From: Strobilurus pachycystidiatus
Lineage: Eukaryota; Basidiomycota; Agaricomycetes; Agaricales; Physalacriaceae
Direction: 5' to 3'
NCBI GenBank assembly: GCA_019915135.1
Contig: JAHLMK010000011.1
Span: forward strand, 1,488,001 to 1,552,000
DNA: 64,000 bases
Shown: positions 32,463-44,019 of the stretch, piece by piece
Layout of the letters: the number at the start of each line of letters is the position of its first letter
Position numbering within the stretch: the first letter of the stretch is position 1
Program-made: the position numbers and the translations under genes
The notes under the pieces: model-generated
Told to the model about the DNA's origin: nothing
What the model saw: the letters and a program-made list of their open reading frames with translations, nothing else
The model's database searches: none

Positions 32463-33560
32463 ATGGCAAGCCCTTCATCCGAGCAAGACACTCTCAAAGC
32501 GGCTATTTTCCAGCGTCTTCACCCTCGCGTATATCTTGAGCGATTTGTGGCCGAAAACGTGCGGCCAGATGGACGGCAACTCGACGCGTGGAGGGACGTT
32601 TCTGTCAATGTTGGTGTGTGGCTTTACTTGCTGGATTCATTGACGCCAACGACCCCCGCCAGGATCCATATCGACCGCCAACGGGTCATCCCTTGTGCGG
32701 CTGGGAGACACGACCGTTGTATGCGGCGTCAAAGCCGAGCTAGCAGAGCCAGAGTTGGATGCACCTAATAAAGGATTCCTGGGTATGTGTGGTGACGGAC
32801 ATTCGACGCGATTGGATCTGATAGAGGCAGCTGGCAGTGCCCAATCTTGATCTCCCCGCAATCTGCTCTCCGAAATTCAAGCCTGGCCCGCCCACGGAAG
32901 AAGCGCAGGTGCTGTCGGATCGCCTGAACGAGGTCCTGGTCACGTCGGTTTGGTTTTCTCTTGTGGCGAATGTTGGGCTGATTTGCTCTCGAAAGGACCG
33001 GCTCGATTGACCTAGAGTCGTTGTGTATCTATCCAGGCAAATCCGTGTGGGTTCTCTACGTCGACGCGACCTGCATCAATTACGACGGCAATGTATTCGA
33101 CGCCACCCTGATAGCTATGGTCGCCGCCCTCAAAAACAGTTCGTTTTCTTACGCGTCGTATTTCTCCTGACTCAAAAAATATATCCCAAAAGCCTTGTTA
33201 CCGAAAGCGACTTACAACGAGGACACGACGCTTACTACCTGCTCCCGAAAAGACTCATCACCGCTTCAGATCAAGAGTCTTCCGCTTTCTATGTCATTCG
33301 GTGTCTTCGACTCGTTCGCCCTCTTCCTGGCCTTCCCAGATTGTCTCTGACTTTCCTGCAGAATACACATATTTCCCGACCCTACTTCGTTCGAAGAGCC
33401 GCTCCTCGATACAATAATTTCGGTCGTTCTCGATGACAAGGGTAAAATATCCTCAGTGTCCCAAATCGGTGCAGATTCTGGGTCCCAGGATGCTTTACTG
33501 GTTTGTACCTCGGCCGCACGCAAGCGCCACGAATATCTATCACAGAAAATACATTCATAG
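32463..33560 (+). CDS. RRP43: Exosome complex component RRP43
   Basis: Exons 32463-32613, 32663-32782, 32838-32943, 32996-33138, 33193-33313 and 33362-33560; 279 aa. RNase PH fold of the EXOSC8/Rrp43 type: [80 protein letters not shown] and [20 protein letters not shown]. It forms part of the catalytically inert six-subunit ring of the RNA exosome in nucleus and cytoplasm. The intron-3 donor (GTCGGT) is the best of two possibilities. The 3' part of the last exon is duplicated about 390 bp downstream. Confidence 0.93.
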
Positions 33561-34110
33561 TGGTTCTGGCCACGCATGTTAAGGAAGTTGGCAGCCCGTT
33601 CCTTGGCGCCCATGTATCGTCTCTAAGCTTCTAAGTTCTATGTTATCACGGACCGACTGATCGTGACACTTCCGCTTTTTCGTGTTCTCGCTTTTCCCTC
33701 TCACCATAGGGATGTGGCAGATGTGGTGTGTCTCACATTCTCATACATTTCTTCCAGCGCTCTAGCCGTGGCACCGGTGCTGTGCGCCTCTCTGGCCCTC
33801 GCAAATATCGGTCGTTCTCGACGACAGGATATCCTCAGTGCGGATGCTGGGTCCCAGATCTGTACCCTTCTGTACCTCGGCCTTACGCAGAGAATACCTT
33901 GGCGCTAACACGGCGTCTTTTGGTGGTTGTCATGTTATCACTGCCATCAGGAACCGACTGATCTTGTGGCAGTTCCCTTTCTGGTGTTCTCGCTCTTTCC
34001 CTCTCACCATCACAGGCCAGAGACATGAGGGGTGTCTCGCATTCTCAACCACTTCTTCTAGCGTTGGCACCGGTGCTGTGCGCCTCTCTGACCCTCGCAT
34101 ACCCGTTGCT
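33400..34110. repeat. Tandem duplication spanning RRP43 tail, spacer and signal-peptide start
   Basis: Two diverged units, about 33400-33800 and 33801-34110. Each runs from the RRP43 tail (TCGGTCGTTCTCGA, CCTCAGTG, CTGGGTCCCAG, TGTACCTCGGCC) through a spacer (ATGTTATCA, ACCGACTGATC, CCCTCTCACCAT) to a signal-peptide-like coding piece (CACCGGTGCTGTGCGCCTC). In unit 1 the RRP43 part is intact and the signal-peptide part has a stop. In unit 2 the RRP43 part is broken and the signal-peptide part is open. This is as expected if the duplication took in the boundary between two genes. Confidence 0.75.
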
Positions 34111-34961
34111 GAAGTCAACCATGGCTATCACGCGCCTCAAAGCAAAAGCGTCTATTGCTGATATGCCGCAGGAAGTAAGATCACTAGTCGACGAAGTTTA
34201 CCCCGAAGATATATATCCTGGAGGAGCTTATGCTGCATTACCCTTTGGACGGGTGAGTCGTCCTGTCACTCTGCTCCCTCCTCTTTCTGTGAGCATGTTG
34301 CGGATGTAGGTGCGATACTGGGTATTCGGACCAGAAAACGGGCAAAAGGTACCAAGCACGTTTGATGGTCGATTATGTCGTGCTAACCTTTCTCCGTTAG
34401 ATCGTCTTCGTTCACGGATTTTCAATCCCGTCCATAGTCTTCAAGGACGTCGCACCCAAGTTGGCTGAGAGCGGGTTCCGCGTTATGCTCTTTGGTAAGC
34501 ATCTCTTGAAAGCAAGTTTCCAAGCACATGACTGACCTGTCACAGATCTGTACGGCAGAGGATACTCAGATGCCCCAGAATCTCACTATGACGTGAACTT
34601 ATACACGACCGAGCTGGCGTTGTTGATGCAACACGTCCGGTGGGAGAAGGCTATTGTTGTCGGTCTCTCGATGGTGGGCATTTTCCCATGGCGACACCTA
34701 TCTGTTGAACGGAAAGCTCACAGGGAGGACCTATCGCCGCCGCTTTCACAGCGCAATTTCCCTACCTTGTCGAGAACAAACTTATCCTCATTTCGTCTGC
34801 AGGAGTATTACCTGTATGTCAACGTTCGTTACATCCTCGGGCAGCAATAGATGCTCATTACTGCTACTCAGCCTAGTATTCTACCGCGAGGACTTCGTCT
34901 ACTCACTTCGGGTCTTGGTCAAAAGATATATGCTTCCTCTATCGTTCGGGTTGCGTTATAA
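34025..34961 (+). pseudogene. Truncated alpha/beta-hydrolase
   Basis: Exons 34025-34252, 34310-34348, 34401-34494, 34546-34673, 34724-34813 and 34872-34961; 222 aa. The N-terminus is a signal peptide or anchor (PLLLALAPVLCASLTLAY); ATG 34121 would give a form without it. The oxyanion His-Gly (FVHGF), DLYGRGYSD and the nucleophile elbow GLSMGG are intact. The cap region starts (PSILPRGLRLL...), but the frame then ends. The catalytic acid and His that should follow about 80-100 residues later are absent, and unrelated minus-strand sequence begins at once. So it is probably a 3'-truncated gene, although expression of a short protein is possible. Confidence 0.7.
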
Positions 34962-35079
34962 TGTTCACTGCTGTTCGGTCAGCAATCAGCTAATGTTGGC
35001 TTTTGTAGAGCATGAGACGAGGGCGACCAGTGCCTTCTAGCGATCCATTGCAGCGGGTAGGTTATCATTCCATACACCC

Positions 35080-35673
35080 TCATTTGGTACTCATCGTCTC
35101 AATCTGTCTTTCTCGAAGATCATTCAGCTCCAGCACGCCTACCTCCCACACTATCCCACCGTTCTCCTCCTTTCGCTGAGATATGGTCCTCTTCGGAACC
35201 AGCACGAATTTTTCGCTTCGCCGGCATTTAGCGGGCGCAAGGTCCTCCTCATTCATGTGCGTCATGCTATTCTCTGCGGCAAGTGATCTGGCCTCATCTG
35301 TACTTGTATTCAGGGTACCAAGGATGCGGTCGTACCTTACAAGTGTGTTGCCGAAATACGGGCACTCTTCCCGGATGGTACAGAGTCGGAGTTGGCCGAC
35401 GTGGTAGACGGAGACCATGATATCACTGTAAGTCATCCGGAGGTGTGTTTGGAGGCCATGATGAAGTTTTTGGTGGCTCCTTGATAGGACGGCCGGGGAG
35501 AACATGACATTATGAGCCCCAAAGATGTCACAGTGTGTTTTGACAGCGAGGATAGTTATATCTTCCTCAGTGAATACGGTAAACCGAAGTCGTATGCTAC
35601 GGTTTTCAAGTCTCAAGTGAGAATTAATCGAAGGGCTCGCGATCCTGATCTTACTTTTACGCACTTGCTTCAT
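35080..35673 (-). CDS. Uncharacterised ORF directly behind the DapA-like gene
   Basis: A continuous 197-codon frame starting with ATG (KQVRKSKIRIASPS) and ending in TGA. The middle reads as beta-strand-rich (IRLRFTVFTEEDITILAV, MTYSDIMVSVYHVGQLRL) and the C-terminus is charged (VLVPKRTISQRKEENGG). I do not recognise the family. It starts only 24 bp after the stop of the upstream gene on the same strand, too close for a normal fungal gene pair. It may be a long 3' trailer, the remains of another gene, or an exon of a gene whose start lies elsewhere. It faces the broken end of the hydrolase. Confidence 0.35.
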   Translation of the reverse strand: MKQVRKSKIRIASPSINSHLRLENRSIRLRFTVFTEEDITILAVKTHCDIFGAHNVMFSPAVLSRSHQKLHHGLQTHLRMTYSDIMVSVYHVGQLRLCTIREECPYFGNTLVRYDRILGTLNTSTDEARSLAAENSMTHMNEEDLAPAKCRRSEKFVLVPKRTISQRKEENGGIVWEVGVLELNDLRERQIETMSTK

Positions 35674-35696
35674 GTCTACCGTCGGATTTATATTGT

Positions 35697-37161
35697 TTAC
35701 AATGCAGCTGCCAGTTGCCTCTCGAGCTCCAGAACAGCGACGATGTCGGGTGATGCAAGGTATGCGTCGCCTACTTCTGCAGACGTGGGCAGGAATGGCC
35801 GACGAGGGTTGGCGGGGTAGCCAAATAGCTTGTTCAGGGTGTATTTCATCCCGGGAATCTGGAGGGGAGTCAGTGCTCGAAATGAGAGGAAAGAAGTGGG
35901 AGAGACTCACCCCGACGTTGTTTGCCGCCCAGTCCGCTCTTGAGACGAGGCCTTGCAAGTACTGTGCTTCTTTCATCGTTTCTGGCGAAGGCTGGGCTTG
36001 GCAGAGTTTCCAGAGCTTGACGCAGACGTTCTGGATGAATGTCAACTAATGTGGAGGAGATGCACTGAGCACGGTCACGAACAGGGGCAAAATTTGCGAC
36101 GCCAGTAATGGTACCGACAGCACCAGCGGTTACAGCAGGGAAGAGGATATCGATAAAACCAGCGAGGATGATGAAACTATGGACAGGTCAGTCTTCGTTC
36201 GGTGCTACACCGTGAAGCCGAGACGTACGGTGCAGATGTATCTTTCCTAGGGTATTTGTGCACGAAATCTGAGCTGTTTGTGAGAGTCGCGATCCGGGAT
36301 AATTTGCCAACGGCGCCACAGCTATTATAACGTCAGGCTTCCTTTCTTGCAAGATGGAGAGTGAGTACGGACGTCAATTTGATACCGCAAATGTTAGGTG
36401 CGGCTTTCGCGACGTCTTCAATGACATCGCTGGTCATGTCGATGCCTCCAGTGACCGCAGGAAAGTTGTACATCAGCCTGAATAGAGGTCAGCAACACAA
36501 ATTCGATGGAACGCTATGTACTCACACAGGTATGGGCGATCCAGCTGCGATGTCGATGAAGCTTTTATCCCCATAAGACGCGTCGAATGAGTGCCGTAGA
36601 TGATACACGTACTATTGCTTTACTGCCTCAAAGTTATTTGCGATCATGGCTCCGGCGTAATATCCAGGCGCGATGACGATGACATGATCTGCGCCCGCCT
36701 CTGCGGCTTCGGTCGCGAGCTGAATGGACTCCTTTGTACTGGCAGCACCAACGCCTGCCATAATGGGCATGTCATTGAGGCCGGCGGCGTTTAGGGCGGA
36801 GCGGGAGGCGCGGATGAGCTGACTGCGTTCCCCGTGTGTCTGTACAAATTCTTAAGAATCGATGAGGGGAGAAGTCGGCTGGTGAACAGCGTACCAAGTG
36901 AATGGCCTCGCCCATAGAGCCGCTGATTACTGGGATAACGCCTGCTCTTGCAATGTCTAGCGATGGAGTTAGTTCCGAGTCCGCGGTCTTGAAAGAAAGA
37001 GTGCGTGGCGTACAAAGGACGTGTTTGGTGTAACTCTCGATGTCTACCTTTCGAGTAAGTCAAAATTCAATACGATTTTCGAAGCACATACCAAGTTCAT
37101 CATTTTCCGTAAAGAAGACGGATAGAGGAGCATATATTCCGGTTCCCAGAGGACGAGGCAT
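35697..37161 (-). CDS. DapA/DHDPS-family aldolase
   Basis: Ten exons, 332 aa: 37161-37092, 37043-37014, 36956-36895, 36839-36613, 36561-36526, 36477-36373, 36321-36229, 36176-36083, 36030-35911, 35858-35697. A TIM-barrel class I aldolase/lyase of the dihydrodipicolinate synthase superfamily. The G-S-M-G-E loop corresponds to the usual G(T/S)xGE. The catalytic Tyr is in MYNFPAVTGG and the Schiff-base Lys in GIKLTCG. Fungi do not make lysine through DAP, so this will be a catabolic pyruvate-type aldolase, for example acting on 2-keto-3-deoxy sugar acids or 4-hydroxy-2-oxo acids; the substrate is unknown. It is divergent from the PuuE-like gene, with 254 bp shared between the start codons. Confidence 0.9.
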
Positions 37162-37415
37162 CGAGGATCGTTATCAAGAATGTTTTGGAGGATGTATTCG
37201 CCTCGTCCATTGTTTCGTTTAATAAGTACTCCCTCGATATCGATGTACCGTGGCGAACTCCCGACGAAGATCGCGTCGTCGGACCGGCCATGATAAGAAG
37301 TATTTTTATCGGGTCGGCGGCGGTCGGCCCGCCCGATCTGCTTCCGCTTGATAGCTTGCTGCTATATGTAACAGCTTCCACGTCCTTAACGGTCGACTTA
37401 TCATCGCCATAGACT
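37162..37415. promoter_or_regulatory. Bidirectional promoter of aldolase and PuuE-like genes
   Basis: A 254-bp space between two divergent start codons. It contains a GATAAGAAG near 37290 and a TTATCA near 37397, which are GATA-type motifs, and the palindromic GTCGGCGGCGGTCGGCCCGCC block near 37315, rich in CGG triplets as favoured by Zn2Cys6 regulators. A Zn2Cys6 gene lies 1.5 kb to the right. The reading as co-regulation is inference. Confidence 0.4.
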
Positions 37416-38706
37416 ATGCAGACCAACTCAACGGAATACGGCCCGCGCGACCTCATTGGTTACGGCGCGGACACGCCGAATCCTCACTGGCCCGGCGGGG
37501 CAAAGATTGCGATCAACCTCGTTCTGAATTACGAGGAAGGCTCGGAGGTTACGCCTGTTAATGGTGATAACGTTACGGAGACGGCCGCGAGCGAGGTTAG
37601 TACTCTCTTCCGGAGAGGCTAATGACTGAGGTCGAGTGTTATAGATGGGACCTGGCCAAACACCGATGATTGGACAGCGAGATGTGAACATGGAATCGCT
37701 TTATGAGGTCTGTAACATGCAATAGATCAGGATATTAGTCTCTGAATGGCTTCTTGCCAGTATGGATCCCGCGCAGGAGTCTGGCGAATTTTACGCCTCT
37801 TCGCAGAGCATGATGTTCGCTGCACCTCCTTCGCCGTCGGTAAGGCGCTTGAGATGAATCCGGACGTAGCAAAGGCGCTGGAAGAAGCCGGACACGAAAT
37901 CGGGAGCCATGGATGGCGGTGGGTGGATCGGAGCGAATGGACAGAGGAAGAGGAGATGGAGAATGCACGAAGGGCGATCAATGGTCCGTACAGTTGCTTC
38001 TACTAGTTTACATGATGTCAAATCTGATGTGGTATAGCGATCAAGGCCACAGCGCCATCGGGCCTTCCACCGCGGGGATGGTATTATGGTATGGTGGCGA
38101 CCAAGGCGGGTGTGAGATCGAGAGCGCTTCTGGCGCGCGTGTTCAAGGAGGAAGGGATACCTTTGAAGTGGTACAGCGATGATTACAGTGACGATCTGCC
38201 ACATTGGTACGTCCCTGTAGCTCCTTGAGCACCGAAGCCGGCTGATGCTTTTCACTCACATGTAGGGTACCGTATCCAGGTGGAGAGAAACACGACGGAC
38301 TATTAATGATACCGGTCAGTCAAGTCGTTATTTGGTGGTCTGGTGGTGGACTGACCGTCAATAGTACACACTTGATACCAACGACTACAAGGTATGCGTT
38401 GCCTCACTGGCATTCCGACGCAGTACTGACCCATGATCACAGAATGCTGGATACCAAGCCTTTATCTCACCAGAAGATTTTTCATCCTATCTCATTGCCG
38501 CCTTCGACGAGCTGTATCGTGAAGGGGAGAGTGGACACCCAAAGATGATGTCCGTGGGGTTGCACTGTCGTATTGTCGGGAGGCCAGCACGTATCGCTGG
38601 GCTACGCAAGTTTCTCGAGTACGCCAAGAGCAAAGAGGGGGTGTGGTTTGCAACGCGAGAGGAAATCGCTGATCACTGGGCGATGAATTTTCCATACCAG
38701 CCATAG
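37416..38706 (+). CDS. PuuE-type polysaccharide deacetylase / allantoinase-like protein
   Basis: Seven exons, 324 aa: 37416-37595, 37645-37707, 37761-37983, 38038-38206, 38266-38314, 38365-38391, 38443-38706. NodB-fold protein of the PuuE type. Typical features are INLVLNYEEGSE in place of the metal-binding TFDDG, then NMESLYEYGSRAGVWRILRLF, CTSFAVGKALE, HEIGSHGWRW, PPRGWYYG and HPKMMSVGLHCRIVGRPARI near the end. Bacterial PuuE is a metal-independent allantoinase (known family fact). Fungal members are mostly uncharacterised, so ureide hydrolysis is a hypothesis. It shares a promoter region with the aldolase. Confidence 0.9.
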
Positions 38707-38911
38707 ATGGTTCGCCCGTTGTTGACCAAGAAGTAGACTTGTATAATATCATTGGATACGACGCGTCGAATGGTGATCGGCTCGACGGGCATGAACGCTT
38801 CCCACGCCTCGCTCTTATCTCTGCGTCCAATTGGTTCACTTGAGACCGTTGCCCCTAGCATGCGGAGGCTCTTTTCAGCAATCGCGTCTGTATCCCGCCA
38901 CTGTACCTTCC

Positions 38912-41389
38912 ATGGCCGACAGTCTGGACCAGGGTTCGAAGATACGGCGGTCTACGCGAGCATGCCTCCAATGTCGGTCCAGAAAGCAGCGATGCCATGG
39001 CGATTCGGATAATCCGACCAGCCCTTGCGAGCGGTGCAAAATAGCGGACAAGGAGTGCTCCTTCAAATCGGAAGGGGGCTCCTTCAGAAACCCGCGATAC
39101 CACCCATATGAGGCGTCGTTGTTGTCGCCGTCGGGGTCGTCTTCGAAGCTTGTGGAGGAGATGCGCAAAGAGTGCGTGGCGTGTGTTGCAGCTGAATAAC
39201 GCTTATCTGCGATAGGTTGCTGGAACATCGCACTCGGCTAGAGTCTCTCGAAAGTGCCTTGGGTCTTGCACCGCGCGCTGAGTCCACCAGGTGCGTGTAC
39301 TGTCTACTTGTTGCCGAAGACATGCTCAGACATTTCCCCAGCTCTGGCTCACCATGTTCGCCTGCAGATGCACCGCGTCCCCTAAGAAAACTCTTCTCCA
39401 TGGATGGGGTCGCACTGGGAGCGCCTATCGCCACATTGAGGACGCTAGCGAGCGGCCCCGAGGATGAGAGCGAGTATTCTGAGCAGCATCAACGAGACCA
39501 ATACTCTGCCAGTCCAATAGCGTCTCTCAAGACGCATACCGCTCGATGCTCCTCATCAGCATTTGATCCCGTCGCAAGAGGTGTCATGACTGTAATAGAG
39601 GGTCGAAAGCTTTTCGACATGTCAGTTCCATCCATTGTGCCTTTGCGTTGTACTGACGTGTTTTAGATTTTTCCTCCATTGCCATACTCAAGCACCGCTG
39701 CTCAGCAGAAACACGCAACACGATTCCGTTTCCGTTCGCCAAACCAGTCCCCTGTTGTTCATAACTGTATGTTCAGTGGGAGCTCGTTATTGGAATTGCC
39801 ATTTGTACGAGCCTCTTGCATCTGAATCAGGTTCAAGCCCTCAATACCTGTAGATCCAACGGCATATCGCGAAACTGGTTACATCCCCGTTACGCCGACA
39901 TCATTTCTCTCCTGGACCAATGTATCATGGCCCTTTTGCTCCGCCCCGTTGCAGCCGACATGACCCTCGAAGCCGTCCAGTCTCTGTTAATATATATCCA
40001 ATGGATGCCACTTGACCTCTCAACCAAAACCTCTCCTCCTCGTGGGCGGTTCAATGATATCAGCGCGTGGTCGATCATTGGATTTGCCATTCGCGTCGCC
40101 TCCTTCCTCGGTCTTGACCGCTCTGTGGATGCTCCGTTCAACTCTTCAGACGAGGTAACTGAGGAGCACATGCGAAAGATGAGAGTTTGGATGGCACTCT
40201 TGTCAATCGACCATCAGTACGTTTACGTCCTGTTGCAGGAGCTTTGTACTGACGCAAATGGGTAGTCTCACCTTGACGGCTCGCCTCCCTGCTTCTCTCG
40301 ACCCAGTCCCGGCCGCCCGAGTTGCTCGTGATTTCGGCTCAAATCGCCTTGCGGAGGCGAATGATCTCAAGGTCGCTGGCTTGTGCGAGTTGGTGGCGGT
40401 CGTCCACAGAGCAATGAAGTTTTGCGGGGACGCGTCACTATCTGCCGTAGATCCTGTCTCACTGCAGAAAGCGAATGCGGAATTGGACGATTGGGAATCG
40501 TAAGTCTTATCATTATGAATTACCTCTGACTGAAATGCTTTGTTCAGTATCTGGTCTGTAGTGTTCTGTAAGTTCTTCGATCCTACCACCTGCGCATTTG
40601 CTCATAATTTCTTCTCAGCCAACAGTAGTTTCGAACATTTCAACACTCAAATGCCCTTCACTGCCCTTCGAGTTCGTATGCATCCCTCTTTCACTTTTTA
40701 CTTGCTCTCATATAGTCTTCCAGTGGTATCGCCTCGGACTCAACGCTGTCTCCCTTGGTCCTGCCTTCTTTGGGCGGAACTATGGCGACCTCCAGGGTAC
40801 CACCCCAGCGACTTTGCGAACCAGCGTCGAAGCCGCTACGGCTATGTTGTACTGCTTTTCCAGCGAACAACAGAGCCAGCCGCCGCCTCTGACATTCCCC
40901 ATCAACACCGCTGCACTAGCAAGTTTCCGATACAGCATTGACGCGTATTGGGTGACGCATGCTTTCGCCGTTGTGTTTTTGGCGTTGGCGTATGAGAGGG
41001 GTGTGGTGGATGGTGAGCTCGTTCCCGCTTTCTCGCACGCCCGATCCCCAAACGCTTCCACAGATGAGCTCAACATCCTCGCTTTGCATATACCAAACCA
41101 TCGACCAACGCCTCCGACCATCTCTCCGCGTGAAGCTTCGGTGTTGTATCGCCTCATCCGGCTCGCGACAAACATATTTGATGTGTCGGCGACGCACCCG
41201 CCTGCGGACCATTACCGGGAAATCGTTCAGAATACTTTCGAGGCGTTGACGACGCGGGAGCGTGGAGAACAGGGTGCCAGTGGGTATAAACAGGACGTGG
41301 GGGATATCTTTGCTGCTATCATGGAGGAAGGGTTTGATTGGACATTGGATGGGTCGGTCGTTGGATGGCCGGGGACAATGGCAGTTTAG
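38912..41389 (+). CDS. Zn2Cys6 transcription factor
   Basis: Nine exons, 699 aa: 38912-39171, 39216-39290, 39342-39620, 39667-39804, 39854-40216, 40266-40499, 40548-40567, 40619-40675, 40716-41389. The N-terminal binuclear cluster is complete: ACLQCRSRKQRCHGD ... CERCKIADKEC. A basic region, a short Leu-rich coiled-coil (LLEHRTRLESLESALGL) and a Ser-rich linker follow, then a fungal-specific regulatory domain (LLDQCIMALLLRPV ... ADMTLEAVQSLLIYIQW ... WSIIGFAIRVASFLGLDRS). Exon 7 is only 20 nt. Intron 2 (51 bp) also reads through in frame. Placed between catabolic enzyme genes and a permease, it is the likely local regulator. Confidence 0.9.
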
Positions 41390-41649
41390 GCCTAGGCCTG
41401 GTCGACTGATGCGCTGTTTTATGTATTGCTCGCTTTGTGTAATTATGAGTTGTATCCTATTGTTGCTGTCTTGTGTGTTCAAATTGAGAGAGGCCTTTCT
41501 CATTACAAAATTAGCGAGCCTGCTGTTGAGAAAGCCTTCCATTTCATCGTATATGCTACGCTGCGGAACAGGCCGAATATAAGATACCACACGCAAAACT
41601 TTATCAACGATTTGTCTAAATATTATAATATGTGTCCAGTCTACAACCT

Positions 41650-43673
41650 CTACAATGTATACCTGAAGAGAGGCGAGTACTCTTCCATAGCAGAGAGCTC
41701 TGCGGGTGTGTACTGCTCCTTGATAACGGCTTCGTCCATCTGGTCTCGCTTCATGTTCTCACGACGAAGGAGGTACCAGTTGAGCATACAAGGGATCATG
41801 GCACCAATGACGGTCGCGCCGATGGAGAAGCCAAAACCAAGTGGGTATGTTGGGGCCTAACGAATTGTGTTAGTGCGACTCCAATGAAGAAATTGCATCA
41901 CGAACCTGCTCAGCGATGTAGATGTTGGAACCGATGGAACCACCACCGATAGATCCCCAGGCCATCATGAAACCGATTGCAGCGGCGCGTTTGGTGGGCG
42001 AGGGAACGTTATTAGAGATCCATGCACCGATACCAGGCGCTTGGGCGGCGTAACCAGCTGCTGCAAGGAATATCGCGAAGTAGCTGAGACCGTAGAGGTT
42101 AGAGTGGTGCACCGAAACCATCAATATGATGATGCCAGACAAGCCCAAGCAGTAGCTGAACATGATCGCCTTCATACGAGACTCATATTTGTCGGACCAC
42201 ATCGCAACGGACACGCAGACGATTGTGGCGAAGACGTAAGGCGGAGTGGTAAGCGCTTGGGCTTTGATGGCGGTGTAACCCAAGTTCTTGACCATGGTCG
42301 GAAGAGTGTAAGAGAGAGAGTAAGTGGGAACAGATCTTCGGGAACGTCAATCTAACGCCCGTGTTGAGAAGGACGATACGCACCCTCCCCACCAGAACAT
42401 GCTCATGATGGTGTATGTCTTCCAATCCTTGAGTGCAGCAAAGACATCCGCCCATTTGAACATGAGGTCAGGCGGGTTGCGTCCGGCGTGGTACTTGGCA
42501 CGGAGAGATATGTACCGGACCTCGCGACCACCGAGCCATTTCTGTGTGAAGGCGTAGGGGAAGTCGGGTAAGACGAAGTACGTCAAAAGACCCGCGAGGA
42601 CGGTGATGCAGCCCTCTGTAACAGCGTGAATAACATATAGTGATGGAAAATTGTCAATGACCGACCGATTAGGAAAAGCCATCTCCACGCCCGCCAGTTG
42701 CGGTGGTAGTCAAGATTGCCGATACCATATGCCAAGACACCCTAATGAGCATTCGTCAGAAAGGAGCCACAATGAGCTTGCAGAGACGTACACCGAAGGC
42801 TCCAGCCAGGGTGTTTGCGCCGTAAAAGATGCCCATGCGTGTTTGAAGCTCATGGGGCAGGTACCAGCACGAGAGGATGAAGTATGCGCCGGGGTACATG
42901 CCGGCCTCACTGGGTCATACTTAGGTCAACATGATTGATGAGGGTGGCAATGAAGTCGGACTTACGCGGCACCAAGAACGAGACGGATGGCGATGAAGGA
43001 GCCATAGTTGTTGATGACAGACGTGAGGGCTGTAATTGTACCCCATGTGCAGATGATGATTGGGAACCAGACCCTGGGGCCGAAGCGACGCAGCATGATG
43101 TTGGAGGGAAGCTCGGAGGCACCATACGTGAAGAAAAAGTAGGTCAACGCGAGGTTGAATTGGGTGCCAGTCATGGGAACACTACGCATAGAACGTGAAT
43201 GAGAGGCAGGGACGAGATAGGAAGGTTTCGCACTCTTCAAGAAAACCAAATAGCTTCGCGTTCCCAGCATTGGCCTCTGTAAAATAGACGTTCAGGGAGG
43301 ACCGATGAAAGGGGCCTCATAGGTGACGCACTATCGAGGGAACACAAGAGATAAAGCAAGGACAGGATGGGAAGAAGACGAAAGTCAACTTGAGAGAGTT
43401 TAGCTGAGGGTTGATATATATAGCAAAGTAACCCACGTTTCCTTAGGAGACGCTTGTGCTCGTCGGTATTCAAATCGTAGTATGCCTGTCAACCGCCTTA
43501 GACTCGGAGGTTCACGTTCGGTCACAAGATGAATTGCATACCTTCAAAGACAAGTATTCTTCGTAGTCCTTCTCATCGTCGGCCTGAATGTCGAGGATGG
43601 CGCTCTGGGCTGGAACCTTCTCGTCTTGAAAGTCGTCGCTCTCGACCGTGAGAATATGGCCAGAGCTGGCCAT
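41650..43673 (-). CDS. MFS permease, Dal5-type anion:cation symporter
   Basis: Ten exons, 519 aa: 43673-43542, 43485-43437, 43388-43332, 43276-43234, 43181-42966, 42909-42792, 42741-42666, 42615-42384, 42335-41906, 41856-41650. About twelve membrane segments. The marks of the allantoate/anion symporter (Dal5) family are KLDFRLLPILSLLYLLCSLDKANAGNAKL, TYFFFTYGASELPSNIMLRRFGPRVW, and APGIGAWISNNVPSPTKRAAAIGF in the second half. The N-terminus is acidic and cytosolic. Relatives carry allantoate, ureidosuccinate, vitamins or organic acids; the substrate is unknown. Its promoter faces the TauD-like gene (divergent, 346 bp). Confidence 0.92.
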
Positions 43674-44019
43674 TATCCGTTCAAAAAGAGGATACGAGAG
43701 CAAGTATGCCGGAGTTCTATGCAACGGCCGTCATTGATATAAAGCAACCCTTATCGCCAGCTCCCACTTCGAATATGTCGGTTCAAGTGTCGGTTCATCC
43801 CGACGAAGATCTTTCTGCCGACGGAGCGGACGATAGGAGCGTTTTGATTTCGGTTTCTACATCGGACCGACCCGGATAGTGGTCGGCTCGGACCGACATC
43901 CCTCTCCCTCGGCCTTGTGCAAGGGAAGACGCCTCCCTTTATTATGGCGGCAACTCAGAGCATTTCGAGGAGACACTCCCTTATCCGAACACTCCTCCAG
44001 CCTCGACATCTTAGACAAT
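43674..44019. promoter_or_regulatory. Divergent promoter between permease and dioxygenase
   Basis: 346 bp between the start codons. It contains CGGTTC and TCGGT repeats: GTCGGTTCAAGTGTCGGTTCATCCCGACG near 43780 and TCGGACCGACCCGG near 43862. The latter is an inverted pair of the GTCGG/CCGAC type plausible for a Zn2Cys6 site. A competing ATG at 43956 opens a short frame with a mitochondrial-like peptide, but it does not lead into the enzyme. Confidence 0.4.
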
